From: a virus
DNA: 42,271 nt
IMG/VR virus record: IMGVR_UViG_3300044703_000059
Coordinates: 1-42,271 of that record
Strand: one strand, 5' to 3'
Under the pieces are notes generated by a model, which had not been told where the DNA came from, ran no database searches, and was given only the letters and a program-made list of their open reading frames with translations. This document shows positions 15,651-25,001 of the stretch, in pieces (position 1 is the stretch's first letter; every line of letters starts with the position of its first letter). The position numbers and the translations under genes are program-made.

Positions 15651-16247
15651 ATGGAAAATGACACCAACACAGAGCATGCCGAACTCTCGCAAGACATCGG
15701 CGCCGGGGAAGTCACTGAGGCAGCTGAGAGTTCACAGGATTCTCACGCCCAAGATGAAGCGCCAGAGGACTATCAGGGAAAGCTAAATGCCACCAATCGC
15801 TTCCTCAAAAAGGAAGGCTACGAATGGAAGGACGGCAAATGGCAGAGGCCCGAAGCCTCTAGTGAGCAGAAGCCCGCTCAGCAACAAGGGCAGCAGCAGG
15901 AATTTGGTTACGGCGAAAAGGCGTACCTGAACTCTCTCGGCATCACTGGCACCGAAGCGCACGACCTCATTTTTGGGATCGCACGTAGGACCGGAGACAG
16001 CATCGAAGAGATAGCGCAGTCCGAATACGTCAAAGGAAAGCTCAAGGCTTTCAAGACGCAAGAGGCAACGCCATCAGGAACTAATCGCACTCACAGTTCT
16101 GCACGAGACACGGTCGGATACTGGATCGAGAAAGGCGAACTCCCGCCAGCGGACCAAGTCGAACTACGCCGCAAGGTCGTCAACGAGAAGATCAAGCGCG
16201 CAAGTTCAGGCAGTAGGTTTGGCAACACAGACGTGGAAATTCGCTAG
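15651..16247 (+). CDS. Scaffolding protein (probable)
   Basis: A 198-residue hydrophilic protein. Its N-terminal 50 residues are acidic (TEHAELSQDIGAGEVTEAAESSQD), the middle is Gln-rich (QKPAQQQGQQQ), and the C-terminus is a basic helix (DQVELRRKVVNEKIKRA). Position between portal and capsid genes, low hydrophobicity and a basic tail match phage scaffolds. The assignment is by position and composition only. Confidence 0.65.
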   Translation: MENDTNTEHAELSQDIGAGEVTEAAESSQDSHAQDEAPEDYQGKLNATNRFLKKEGYEWKDGKWQRPEASSEQKPAQQQGQQQEFGYGEKAYLNSLGITGTEAHDLIFGIARRTGDSIEEIAQSEYVKGKLKAFKTQEATPSGTNRTHSSARDTVGYWIEKGELPPADQVELRRKVVNEKIKRASSGSRFGNTDVEIR

Positions 16248-16297
16248 GTCCGGAGCCGTCCCGAGGGTTGTGGCATTAACCCTCTCAGAAACGGCTT

Positions 16298-17149
16298 ATA
16301 GCAAATACAGTTATCTACAAGGAGGATTGGACGACGAAGCTGCAAGAGCAGCTCGACGAACCGATCTTCTGGAAGGATGTGTGTCGTGTCGATTACACGA
16401 CCACCAAAGTCCTTCACAATCCATACCAGAACCTCTCAACGGCGGCTTCGCTCACGCGTGGCACGGCGTTCTCTCTCACGGACGTAACGCTCACCGACCA
16501 GTCGGTTGACATTACGACTGGCAAGATCGTCGCGGAGCAGATCGACCGCGCAGACCTCGCACAGAGCGGCTACGCGCTCCAGATGGAGCGCGCGGCTCGA
16601 CAGGGCCAGGCGATCAACAAGGCAATCGAGTCGGCATTCCTCGGCGACTACGCCGCGATGACGACGTTCGACAACACCGAGCTCGGCGGGTCCGCTGGCA
16701 ACATCACGGTGTCGTCGACCAACATCGACGACATCGTGACCAACCTCAAGCGCAAGATCTACGCAGCTGCGGGTAGTGACCTCTACCACCAGAACGGCGG
16801 CTTCGTTATCTGGCGGCCGGCTGACTTCCAGCTCCTCGAAAACTTTGCGATGTCTAACGGCTTCGTGCAGGCGGACAAGGCGCTCGGTGGCGGTGTGAAC
16901 GGCGTGCGCGGCTTCGACTACATGGGTCTCACCCACTACGTGTCGAACCTCGGCACGGCCGGCAAGATCGTCGCAGGCGTGAAGAAGGTCTACCACCTCG
17001 GCATTCTCTCTTCGACGTACGGCGCGGTTACCGTGTCGGACGGCGAAGCAGGTCTCCGCTCGTCGATCATCATCACGTCGCGCGCAGACTTCAAAGGCAA
17101 GCTCTGGAACAACACGGCGGGTCTCGTCTACAACGTAACCGTCGCTTAA
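16298..17149 (+). CDS. Major capsid protein with apparent ATA start
   Basis: A reading frame of 283 residues with a coat-protein profile. The first standard start is GTG at 16379, but clear coding sequence continues upstream to 16298: ANTVIYKEDWTTKLQEQLDEP. The codon just before it, at the expected initiator position, is ATA, and the in-frame stop is at 16277. Either ATA initiates or a former ATG mutated. GAGGGTT/AACCCTC (16263-16284) forms a hairpin 13 nt upstream. The gene is followed at once by a decoration-like gene. HK97 fold is assumed. Confidence 0.8.
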   Translation: MANTVIYKEDWTTKLQEQLDEPIFWKDVCRVDYTTTKVLHNPYQNLSTAASLTRGTAFSLTDVTLTDQSVDITTGKIVAEQIDRADLAQSGYALQMERAARQGQAINKAIESAFLGDYAAMTTFDNTELGGSAGNITVSSTNIDDIVTNLKRKIYAAAGSDLYHQNGGFVIWRPADFQLLENFAMSNGFVQADKALGGGVNGVRGFDYMGLTHYVSNLGTAGKIVAGVKKVYHLGILSSTYGAVTVSDGEAGLRSSIIITSRADFKGKLWNNTAGLVYNVTVA

Positions 17150-17153
17150 GCGT

Positions 17154-17699
17154 ATGAGTACCTCGCTTAAGATTCAGAGTAACGGGACGGAAGTCGCTCA
17201 GAACCCGGAAGCGATCAACTTCTCGACCGGCCTTCAGGCCACGGTGTCGAACGGCTTGCTCACCGTCAAACGAGGCGACGCGAACGTTGTCTCGGGAAGC
17301 GGTGCGACCGTTACGCTCACGGCGGCACAGTCCGGCTCGACGGTCCTCATGGACCGCGCAGCCGGCATCGTCTTCACGCTGCCGGCTGCAACGGCGGGAT
17401 TGTCTTTCACGTTCTATGTGACCACGGCGGTCACGAGCAACGCGTACAAGTTCATCACATCCGCGGGCACAGAACTGCTTATCGGCGGTCTTCTTTCAGA
17501 TGACACCGATTCCAGCGACGCCCTCGCGATGTTCAACGCTAACGGTTCGACTCACATCGCCGTCAGTATGAACGGCACCACGACCGGCGGTCTGGTCGGC
17601 ACGCGCATCAACGTGCGCTGCCTCTCGGCCACCAAATGGTTCGTCGAAGGCACTAACTACGGTAGCGGCACCGTCGCCACTCCGTTCGCAACGTCCTAG
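17154..17699 (+). CDS. Capsid decoration-like structural protein
   Basis: A 181-residue Ser/Thr/Gly-rich, beta-rich protein without cysteine-rich or catalytic motifs. Segments such as STVLMDRAAGIVFTLPAATAGLSFTFYV recall beta-jelly or fibre domains. It lies directly downstream of the major capsid gene (stop plus 4 nt), which fits a head decoration or fibre protein. The start has no Shine-Dalgarno site. Confidence 0.65.
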   Translation: MSTSLKIQSNGTEVAQNPEAINFSTGLQATVSNGLLTVKRGDANVVSGSGATVTLTAAQSGSTVLMDRAAGIVFTLPAATAGLSFTFYVTTAVTSNAYKFITSAGTELLIGGLLSDDTDSSDALAMFNANGSTHIAVSMNGTTTGGLVGTRINVRCLSATKWFVEGTNYGSGTVATPFATS

Positions 17700-17727
17700 C
17701 GACCAACCCAACCACCTCCGGGGTTGG

Positions 17728-17761
17728 GTAGGGGAGGAATCGCCACAACCGCCTCTCCTAC
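17728..17761 (+). terminator. Stem-loop between capsid and tail genes
   Basis: GTAGGGGAGG (17728-17737) pairs with CCTCTCCTAC (17752-17761). It is preceded by a smaller CAACCC/GGGTTG hairpin. No T run follows, so this is more likely an mRNA processing or attenuation element that keeps capsid mRNA in excess than a full terminator. Confidence 0.45.
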
Positions 17762-17780
17762 CTAGCCCCGGCTAGATGAC

Positions 17781-18527
17781 ATGCAATTCAACGACACCAG
17801 TACCAACGCAGGCATCATCCAAGAATGCGAATTCTGGACCAATCTTGGTAATGGGACGATCTCAGGCAACACGACGCTTCTCAAGCAGTTCACAGCCCGC
17901 GCCAATCGCGCCTTCGACAACATCCTACCGATCATGCTTTCGGCGGGAGATACGATGCGGTTCGATGATCCGAACCACACGAAGTTTCCAATCGCCACTT
18001 TCGACATCACCAGCGGCTACAGCGACTACTCTTTCGCTTCGGACCAGCAAGGCAACTCGGTCCTCAACATCATCGACGTTCACATCCTTCAGAGTACGAC
18101 GGCAACACAGTACCAGCCGCTCGATCGCTTTCTTCTCAACACGGAGGAAGCGCGGACCATCTTGGCTCAGAACTCCCTCAATACAGGCGTCCCATCTGCC
18201 TTCGTGGAGAAGGGCGGCACGATCTTCTTCGACCTCATCCCGAACTACACCGTGACGGGAGGGGGCAAGGTCTTCTTCGAGCGGTCACCGAGCTACTTCG
18301 TTTACACCGACACGACGAAGACAGCCGGCATCCCAGAGCTATTCCAGCCTTTGCTCCCGCTCTACATGTCCTACGATTGGCTTCTCGTTTTCAAGCCAGA
18401 GGCCGCGACGCTCATTTCACGCCTCGAAGCGCACATCACACAGATGAGAACGGACCTACAGAATTGGGTCGATAAGCAGAATCCCACCGAAGTCCGCTTG
18501 GAGTTAGAAGCGCCCTCTCATCTATGA
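17781..18527 (+). CDS. Head-tail adaptor-like structural protein
   Basis: A 248-residue protein starting MQFNDTSTNAGIIQECEFW. It has a helical front, a beta-rich middle (GTIFFDLIPNY, GKVFFERSPSYF) and a helical end (ALLPLYMSYDWLLVF, LEAHITQMRTDLQNWV). Position after the capsid genes and before fibre-like genes suggests an adaptor or neck protein. No catalytic motif is seen. Confidence in the function is modest. Confidence 0.6.
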   Translation: MQFNDTSTNAGIIQECEFWTNLGNGTISGNTTLLKQFTARANRAFDNILPIMLSAGDTMRFDDPNHTKFPIATFDITSGYSDYSFASDQQGNSVLNIIDVHILQSTTATQYQPLDRFLLNTEEARTILAQNSLNTGVPSAFVEKGGTIFFDLIPNYTVTGGGKVFFERSPSYFVYTDTTKTAGIPELFQPLLPLYMSYDWLLVFKPEAATLISRLEAHITQMRTDLQNWVDKQNPTEVRLELEAPSHL

Positions 18528-18688
18528 CTGTCACCCTGACGAACGCGCCAAAAAACTACCTCGCCTCGGGTAGCGGCGGGAACGTCTTCTTCGGCTGGCT
18601 CTTCTGGTTCACGACATCAACGCCAACTTCTCCGCTCACAAGCCTACCGAAGAACAGCGGCACGCTTACTAATTTATCCAAACACTAG
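18524..18688 (+). CDS. Small structural-operon protein (54 aa)
   Basis: A 54-residue protein, MTVTLTNAPKNYLASGSGG..., containing an aromatic hydrophobic patch (NVFFGWLFWF). The ATG overlaps the preceding stop as ATGA, and its own stop lies 3 nt before the next gene, so it fits the operon closely. No family was recognised. Confidence 0.6.
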   Translation: MTVTLTNAPKNYLASGSGGNVFFGWLFWFTTSTPTSPLTSLPKNSGTLTNLSKH

Positions 18689-18691
18689 CGT

Positions 18692-19837
18692 ATGACTGAC
18701 AATTTTGATTTCACACCGGGCTCAGGCAAAACGGGAGCAGCAGACGACGTAGGAGGCGTGCTCTATCCGCGCGTGAAGGTCACATGGGGCGCGGATGGAG
18801 CGGCTAACGATGCCGACACAGCATCAGGCAAGGCGCTTCCCGTTCAACTGCGCGATAGCACGGGCACAGAGATAGTCCCGCTCACCACGTCCGATTTTGA
18901 CACGAAGGTCGGGAGCCTTACGGAGACCGCGCCCGCGAACGATACAGCATCATCCGGCTTGAATGGCCGCCTACAGCGGATCGCCCAGCGGATTACGACC
19001 CTCATCGGAAGCACGATAGCAATCTCGGCTGCTTCCCTTCCTCTCCCTACTGGAGCCGCCACTGAGACAACGCTTGCCGGTGTTCTAACCACGTCCGACT
19101 TTGACACAAAGACCGGATCGCTTACAGAGACAGCACCCGCCAGCGACACCGCATCGAGCGGCGTGAATGGCAGGCTTCAGAGGATTGCCCAACGCATCAC
19201 ATCGCTCATAGCCCTCTTGCCGACCTCGCTCGGAGCGAATGGCGGCCTCAAGATCGAGGGTGTCGCAAGCGGGACGGCAGTCCCGGTATCTATCGCTTCG
19301 GTCCCGTCTCATGCAGTCACCAATGCCGGTACGTTCGCGGTGCAGGCGGCAGGAGACGTAGCGCACGACGGAGCAGACAGCGGTAGCCCCGTCAAGATTG
19401 GCGGGCGGGCACGCAGTTCGGAGATCGCAGCGGTTTCGAGCAACGACCGATCCGACCTCATCACCGACCTAGTCGGCAAGCTGATCGTGCTCCCCTATGC
19501 CAACCCTGAGAACTTCGTATCTGGCGTCATTTCGACCGCCATGACCGGGACGACCACCACGTCACTCATTGCAGCCCCAGCCGCAGGCCTTCGCAACTAC
19601 ATCACGCAGATCACCGTATCGAACAGTCACGCAACGGTCGGCACAGACATCCTCATCCAAGACGGCAGCGGAGGTACGACCCTCTATGTCATTCCAGCAG
19701 CAGCGGTGTACGGCGGCGCAACGCTCACCTTCCCGACGCCACTTCGCCAGCCGACGACCGCAACGGCAATCTACGCCGCGAACGTGACGACCGGATCAAG
19801 CATCAAAATCAGCGCCTCCGGATACAAGGGCGCATAA
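18692..19837 (+). CDS. Repeat-containing virion/tail-fibre-like protein
   Basis: A 381-residue beta- and Ala/Thr-rich protein. The N-terminal block (GVLYPRVKVTWGADGAANDAD, GKALPVQLRD) is common in phage structural proteins. Two copies of an approximately 35-residue unit follow (TTSDFDTK, GSLTETAPA, GRLQRIAQRIT), at about residues 65-104 and 133-172. The C-terminal domain could bind receptors or form a trimer. Its place among the tail genes suggests a fibre or spike component. Confidence 0.65.
   Translation: MTDNFDFTPGSGKTGAADDVGGVLYPRVKVTWGADGAANDADTASGKALPVQLRDSTGTEIVPLTTSDFDTKVGSLTETAPANDTASSGLNGRLQRIAQRITTLIGSTIAISAASLPLPTGAATETTLAGVLTTSDFDTKTGSLTETAPASDTASSGVNGRLQRIAQRITSLIALLPTSLGANGGLKIEGVASGTAVPVSIASVPSHAVTNAGTFAVQAAGDVAHDGADSGSPVKIGGRARSSEIAAVSSNDRSDLITDLVGKLIVLPYANPENFVSGVISTAMTGTTTTSLIAAPAAGLRNYITQITVSNSHATVGTDILIQDGSGGTTLYVIPAAAVYGGATLTFPTPLRQPTTATAIYAANVTTGSSIKISASGYKGA
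18884..19205 (+). repeat. Internal tandem-type duplication in fibre-like gene
   Basis: Two diverged copies of an approximately 117-bp unit begin at 18884 and 19088. The protein copies are much more alike than the DNA copies, so the duplication is old and under selection. Confidence 0.7.
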
Positions 19838-19840
19838 AGT

Positions 19841-20506
19841 ATGGCAATCGCCTTCGACGCAGCCGCTACATCGAACGCAACAGGGACCAGCCTCACCTTT
19901 TCGCACACCTGCACAGGCGCGAACCTGATCCTGTGGGTCTCTGTCCTCGTAAACTCCGCACCGAACGATCATACCGACTACGTCACCGGCATCACCTACA
20001 ACGGCGTCGCAATGACCCGCGCCGCGTTCATCGGCGGCACCGGGACCAACAACGATCCATGCTTTCTCTACTATCTGTTCGCTCCCGCGACCGGCGCTCA
20101 CAACGTCGTCGTCAGCATCAGCGGATCGAAGCCGATCTACGCCGTATCTTCGTCGTACACGGGCGCCGCGCAGTCGGGCACGCCGGATTCTGCCACCGGA
20201 GAGGCGTCATTGGCATCGAGCAAGACCGTCGCCGTTACTGTCTCCACAGCAAATAGCTGGATCATTTCGTGCTGTGGCGACGGACAAAACGGAAGTCCGA
20301 CCGCAGGCACAGGCTTGGGCGCTACACGATCCTCTCAGACCTTCGAATCCGTCACAGCAGACTCGAATGCAACAGTTTCCGCCGGAAGCAATTCAATTAC
20401 ATGGAATCTCACGGCCGGCTCTTACCCGACCGTTTGCGTCGCCGCATTCGCTCCCGCAGTAGGCGGCAATACGCGCTTTCGGTCTCTGCTTGGAGTCGGC
20501 CAATGA
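19841..20506 (+). CDS. Beta-rich structural protein
   Basis: A 221-residue protein of Ser/Thr/Gly/Ala-rich beta strands (ATGTSLTFSHTCTGANLILWVSVLVNS, HNVVVSISGSKPIYAVSSSYTGA), similar in character to phage or cell-surface beta-sandwich domains. It lies between the fibre-like and nozzle-like genes. No signal peptide is seen. It is a likely tail or fibre component, but the family was not identified. Confidence 0.6.
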   Translation: MAIAFDAAATSNATGTSLTFSHTCTGANLILWVSVLVNSAPNDHTDYVTGITYNGVAMTRAAFIGGTGTNNDPCFLYYLFAPATGAHNVVVSISGSKPIYAVSSSYTGAAQSGTPDSATGEASLASSKTVAVTVSTANSWIISCCGDGQNGSPTAGTGLGATRSSQTFESVTADSNATVSAGSNSITWNLTAGSYPTVCVAAFAPAVGGNTRFRSLLGVGQ

Positions 20507-20507
20507 T

Positions 20508-21968
20508 ATGCAGAAGATCCTTGGACTCAGCGGCAAAGAATTCATGACGGGCATCGCTCCGTCGTCTCAGCTGCAAGACAAAGGACTCTGGCACACGGCG
20601 CAAGGCATCACTGTTTTCCGCAATCCCTTCCTTGGGAGCGACGACTTCGGCGTCCTTCAGGCGGCACCGCTCCCCGTCGACATCACCAACGGTGTAGTCG
20701 ACGACGTGCCGATCGCGTGGGAAGCAGACGTAATCAGTAACTCCGTGAAGAAGCTCTACGTGTGGGGTAGCTCAGGCCAGCTCTACGTGATCGACATATC
20801 CGGCGACAACATGCCGACCAAGCTCAATGTCTCAGCACTTGGTACCGCTGCGAACGGCCTCTTCATGTTCAAGCACTCAACGGGCGTGAAGAAGCTCTAC
20901 TACTTCCGACAATCAGACCTCGGCTGGTACGGAAACATCCTCGGAACTCCCAGCTTCAATACAGCCGACTACACCAGCGGCATACAGACAACGACGTGGC
21001 ATCCGACCCATCGCGTCTTTGATCGTGTCTACTTCGGCAACGGCACCAACGTCGGCAGCGTCGAGGACAACGGTTCCGGAGGGCTCACGGTCACCGCAAG
21101 TGCGCTCGACCTGACCTCAGAAGAGCGCGTGAATTGCCTATCTGATGACGGCACCTATTTGGTGATCGGAGCCACACAGAATACCTCGACCGACCCGCTC
21201 GTCCACGGCAAGACCCGCATCCTCTTCTGGGACATGGCCCAATCGTCCTGGCAGCGAGAGTGGCCGATTGAAGACGCGTCGATCCTCTCTATCAAAAGAA
21301 ATGGGAGTTTCATGGAAGCGATCACAACGCGAGGCTCTTTTGCCTTCACGTTCGCTTCACCGCCTGTCCCTCTCTTGCCCCTCATGAACACGGCCGATAT
21401 GCCGGATGTGCAATACCCGACTCAATTTGCTGTAGACCTCCTAGGAGGCGCTGTGGCGTTCGGAGGGACCGGAAAGGTCTCCACCTTCGGCAAGGTCGCC
21501 CCGCAGCTCACTACGGCCCTTTTCCAGCCTTTCGCGGGCTTCAGCGGCTCCGTTACGATGGTCGCCGCGACGGCCAAGACCAACGACCTCTACGCCGGCA
21601 CGAGCAACAACAAGCTCTACCGCGTGAAGCTCAGCGGTGCAGGGCAAACCGGCGTTTCGGCCAAGACGATCTACATCGACCTGGGTCGCTGGTTTCAGAT
21701 CGGGCGTGTCGTGCTCGGTTTCGACGGTCAGCTCGCAAGCGGCGATGATCTCAGCATCGAGCTTCAGGCCGACGACGCGACGAGCAGCACTGCGTGGGGA
21801 TCGGCGACGTACACGACCAACGGCGCTATCCGCACCAAGGAAATGTACGGCTCGCTCGAAGCTCGGAAGCTGAAGCTCATTATCAACTTCAATGGCGGCA
21901 CGCCGCGCGTTCGCACCCTCGATGTTTGGGGCGATCCAATCGCAACGCCAACTCACACACGCGTATGA
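20508..21968 (+). CDS. Tail nozzle/tube-like beta-propeller protein (probable)
   Basis: A 486-residue protein. The ATG at 20508, 1 nt after the preceding stop, is preferred to a TTG at 20490. Repeating beta-strand blocks such as KKLYVWGSSGQLYVIDISG, KKLYYFRQSDLGWYGNI and NNKLYRVKLSG suggest a propeller, as in podovirus nozzle or tail-tube proteins. The Gly/Asp-rich end could be a beta-sandwich. The function is inferred from fold pattern and position. Confidence 0.55.
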   Translation: MQKILGLSGKEFMTGIAPSSQLQDKGLWHTAQGITVFRNPFLGSDDFGVLQAAPLPVDITNGVVDDVPIAWEADVISNSVKKLYVWGSSGQLYVIDISGDNMPTKLNVSALGTAANGLFMFKHSTGVKKLYYFRQSDLGWYGNILGTPSFNTADYTSGIQTTTWHPTHRVFDRVYFGNGTNVGSVEDNGSGGLTVTASALDLTSEERVNCLSDDGTYLVIGATQNTSTDPLVHGKTRILFWDMAQSSWQREWPIEDASILSIKRNGSFMEAITTRGSFAFTFASPPVPLLPLMNTADMPDVQYPTQFAVDLLGGAVAFGGTGKVSTFGKVAPQLTTALFQPFAGFSGSVTMVAATAKTNDLYAGTSNNKLYRVKLSGAGQTGVSAKTIYIDLGRWFQIGRVVLGFDGQLASGDDLSIELQADDATSSTAWGSATYTTNGAIRTKEMYGSLEARKLKLIINFNGGTPRVRTLDVWGDPIATPTHTRV

Positions 21969-22219
21969 AGAACGATCCGAGTGTTAAGATTGGATATGAT
22001 GAACCAAAGCCACCACAGGCAGACAATCCAGAATCGCTCCGTTGGACCGAAATTATCGGCAAGATTCGCCGAGCTCCGTCACAACCGATCGACATTCCGA
22101 ATGGAAAGCTCGAACAGCAAATTCGCATTTGGCACAGCGGGACAGAACTCAATCTCTGTATCTATGACTATGAAGCCGCAGCTTGGTACTACCTAAAACT
22201 TTCAGCCACTCACTTCTGA
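21965..22219 (+). CDS. Small virion-operon protein
   Basis: An 84-residue protein, MKNDPSVKIGYDEPKPP..., with a Trp/Tyr-rich end (LNLCIYDYEAAAWYYLKLS). The ATG overlaps the preceding stop (ATGA), indicating coupling. No family was recognised. It ends 3 nt before the large internal-protein gene. Confidence 0.6.
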   Translation: MKNDPSVKIGYDEPKPPQADNPESLRWTEIIGKIRRAPSQPIDIPNGKLEQQIRIWHSGTELNLCIYDYEAAAWYYLKLSATHF

Positions 22220-22222
22220 TTT

Positions 22223-23764
22223 ATGCCTACACCTACCGAAGAACAGCTTAAGAGACGGCTCACAGACGCCGGCATCTCAGCAGCATCGCTCCCGCCGCAG
22301 GTCAACACGAACGCTCCTATCGACGCGTCGAAAATCGGCACGTCAGCCAAGATCACCGTACCGGTACTTCCAACCGTACAGACGCCGAACTACGCGAACG
22401 TCGCCGTCACCACCGGGCAGACACAGACGACGCCCGTCACACACGAGACCACGCCCACACTTCCCGTTATTCAGGACACGCCCGAGCAGGCGGCCCTCAA
22501 AGGCGAGCAGCAGAACATCGTCAGCACCATTGAGGCCGATACCACGAAGCTCGGCGGTAAAGCCGCTCGGCAGACGCAGCTTGAAACAGACCAAGGGCTT
22601 CCCGCGCTCAATGCTCGTTCCAATGAACTCAACGACCTAATTCGGCAGACACAAGCGGACGCGCTCAACGCATACAACAAGTCCGAGGATCGTCAGGCAC
22701 CGACGTTCGCGATCACAGGCGAACAGGCATCGATTGAGCGCATGCGGGCCGCAAAGATATTTGGCTATGCGGCCGCCGCTGAAGCGATCAACGGCAAGAT
22801 TGCCCTCGCGGACAACCACGTCGAACGCGCACTCGCCGCCGAGTTCGATCCGATTGAAAAGGAGATCGATAACAAAAAGTTTCTGTTGCAGATCAACATG
22901 GACAACTTCAGCACTGCCGAGAAGCGCCGAGCCGAAGCGCAGTCGCAACTTCTCGACAAGCAGAAGCAGGAGGCTCAGGACGCCAAAGACGCCAAGAAGG
23001 ACGTGTACAGCGTAATGCTGGCGGCGGCCCAGAACGGCGCCGATAACGCGACGTTGAGCAAGATCCAGCAGGCCGCGACACCGGCCGAAGCCATCGCAAC
23101 GGCCGGTGTCGCGCTCGTCAAGCCAGACACTCAGATCGTGAACGCGAACGGGCGCGTTGTTATGATCGATTCAAAGACGGGCAAGACGATCGCGGACCTC
23201 GGAAAGAGCGATGCCGCTCTTTCGCTCGCCGCCGCCGCCGCAAGAGCCACTTCAACCGCAGCGAACAAGCCCCCGACCGTCACGCAGACGACTTACGGGA
23301 ACTACGCACCACGCCTTCAGAGTGCAGACCAAACTATCAATAGCCTCTCCGGCAAGATCACCGGGATGGCTCCCGTAAGCTACGCCGTCGCACAACGCCT
23401 GCCGTCATTCCTCCAATCGGGCGACCTTCAGCAGTACAATCAAGCCAAGCTCAATTTCGTAAACGCGGTCTTGCGTCAGGAATCGGGCGCGGCGATCTCC
23501 GAGTCCGAGCGCAAGCAGTACGAGGCTCAGTATTTCCCGGTCCCCGGCGATAAGCCCGCGACCATCGCGCAGAAAGCCGCGAACCGCGCTCAGCTCGTCC
23601 AGAGCTACGTCAAGAATGCTGGTCCTGCTTACACCGGCCCCGCCAATGATACATACGCGGACTATCGCTCCCAACTTCAGCAGGGCGAGATACTCGTCCA
23701 GCGCGGCGACAAGCTCATTGCAGTCACGCCAGAGGAACTACAAGCTAACGACGTACAGCTATGA
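22223..23764 (+). CDS. Internal virion/ejection-type protein
   Basis: A 513-residue Ala/Gln/Thr-rich protein with long helical segments. The middle (IEKEIDNKKFLLQINMDNFSTAEKRRAEAQ) is probably coiled-coil. The C-terminal block LRQESGAAISESERKQYEAQYFPVPGD is a signature seen in many phage internal or ejection proteins. It probably enters the envelope during DNA delivery in place of a tape measure. No lytic transglycosylase motif was found. Its end overlaps the next gene by 4 nt. Confidence 0.7.
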   Translation: MPTPTEEQLKRRLTDAGISAASLPPQVNTNAPIDASKIGTSAKITVPVLPTVQTPNYANVAVTTGQTQTTPVTHETTPTLPVIQDTPEQAALKGEQQNIVSTIEADTTKLGGKAARQTQLETDQGLPALNARSNELNDLIRQTQADALNAYNKSEDRQAPTFAITGEQASIERMRAAKIFGYAAAAEAINGKIALADNHVERALAAEFDPIEKEIDNKKFLLQINMDNFSTAEKRRAEAQSQLLDKQKQEAQDAKDAKKDVYSVMLAAAQNGADNATLSKIQQAATPAEAIATAGVALVKPDTQIVNANGRVVMIDSKTGKTIADLGKSDAALSLAAAAARATSTAANKPPTVTQTTYGNYAPRLQSADQTINSLSGKITGMAPVSYAVAQRLPSFLQSGDLQQYNQAKLNFVNAVLRQESGAAISESERKQYEAQYFPVPGDKPATIAQKAANRAQLVQSYVKNAGPAYTGPANDTYADYRSQLQQGEILVQRGDKLIAVTPEELQANDVQL

Positions 23765-24888
23765 GGGTCCTTGGCACTGTACCCGCCCCGTTAGAGCGTC
23801 CTGGCGCAGAACCTGCCCCTTCTAAGACGGTGGGACAGAAAGTACTCGATGCCGGTACACACGTTGCGAACTTCGTTGGCCTCGGTGATGCGTCCGAGAC
23901 TATCGGAACAAATCTCGCGAACATCTTGAACGTCCTCGATCCGCGAACGAGCAAAAAGGAAAAACTCGCTGTCGCTGAGAACTTGCCCCAGACCACCTTA
24001 CGACAGAACATCGGAGCGGGCGCATCGATCGGACTTCAAACCGGAGGCGTTGAATTCGGAGCGCCGAGGGCCGTTGCAGCTGGTGTCTCTCGCAACGCTG
24101 CAAAGACAGCCATCAGAGTTGCGGAAACTATCGCGCCGAAGATGACGGCGAAAGAAACCGCCACCGCTCTAGCTGCCCGAGGAGGGACAAAGGCCGGACC
24201 GCTCGCAAAAATCACCGCGAACGTTGAGCCGAGCGTCTTGAAGGTCGCGAAGACCATCGAGGAGTTTGTGCCAGACTTCCATCCGTCCAAGACGCTCGTT
24301 GAGAATATCAATGCCACAAGAAACGGAATCGCCAGACTCGCCTCTAGACTCAAGCAGGCCGTGGTCGAGCAGGGCCATGACCAAATCTACCCGATCAAAG
24401 AGCTTGCCGCACAGATCAAGAACACCCCTAAGCCGACGCTCCTAGTTGGCGACCTCGAGAAAGTTCACCAGCGCGTCGTAGACAAAATGCTCGAGATCGC
24501 ACGCGCGAACGGAGGCAAGGTCTCTGACCTCTTCGACGCTCGCAAGGAGTTCGACTCATTCATTCAAAAGGAATTTCCGAACCTCTACGCCTCTGACCAG
24601 CTCACGCCTATGCGTGTTGCCATCAAGGACATCCGCCGGACAGTGAATGACTTCATCGCTAGTCATCTCCCCGAGGACATCCATTTCCACGACAGCTTGG
24701 CCCATCAGTCCAGGCTCTACACGGCGTTAGAAAACATGGCCGAGAAAGCCGCTTCGGGATCAGCAAAAGAGATCGGCACAAATGTGCTTACGCGCGCCGC
24801 CAAGAGGCACCCGAACATCACTCGTCTATTGAAGTACGGCACCGCGGGGGTAGCGGGAGCGGAAGCCGCACACGCCGTCACCCAGTAA
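23761..24888 (+). CDS. Second internal virion-type protein
   Basis: A 375-residue protein with amphipathic helices, Ala/Gly-rich near both ends (IGAGASIGLQTGG; GTAGVAGAEAAHAV). The central region LFDARKEFDSFIQKEFPN, ...IRRTVNDFIASHLP resembles internal proteins in environmental phage genomes. It overlaps the preceding gene (ATGA), so the two are probably made together and co-packaged. The exact function is unknown. Confidence 0.65.
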   Translation: MRVLGTVPAPLERPGAEPAPSKTVGQKVLDAGTHVANFVGLGDASETIGTNLANILNVLDPRTSKKEKLAVAENLPQTTLRQNIGAGASIGLQTGGVEFGAPRAVAAGVSRNAAKTAIRVAETIAPKMTAKETATALAARGGTKAGPLAKITANVEPSVLKVAKTIEEFVPDFHPSKTLVENINATRNGIARLASRLKQAVVEQGHDQIYPIKELAAQIKNTPKPTLLVGDLEKVHQRVVDKMLEIARANGGKVSDLFDARKEFDSFIQKEFPNLYASDQLTPMRVAIKDIRRTVNDFIASHLPEDIHFHDSLAHQSRLYTALENMAEKAASGSAKEIGTNVLTRAAKRHPNITRLLKYGTAGVAGAEAAHAVTQ

Positions 24889-24899
24889 CCCAATCGAGT

Positions 24900-25001
24900 A
24901 TGAGACCCACCAACGCTGCACACACGAACGCCATCAAAATAGTCATGCCGCAAGCCTACACCCGAGTTGCAATCGCGCAAGGAACGCGCGTGTACAACTG
25001 A
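24900..25001 (+). CDS. Possible 33-residue protein
   Basis: A short ORF starting ATG at 24900 after CGAGT, the same no-Shine-Dalgarno context as other late genes here. The product MRPTNAAHTNAIKIVM... is basic, with no recognised family. On the reverse strand an equally short hydrophobic reading exists, so neither is secure. Confidence 0.3.
   Translation: MRPTNAAHTNAIKIVMPQAYTRVAIAQGTRVYN

Noticed and set aside
24878-24946. Reverse-strand 22-residue hydrophobic peptide (MTILMAFVCAALVGLILDW)
   Set aside because: It has no ribosome binding site, lies inside a wholly rightward operon and overlaps coding sequence, so chance is more likely.
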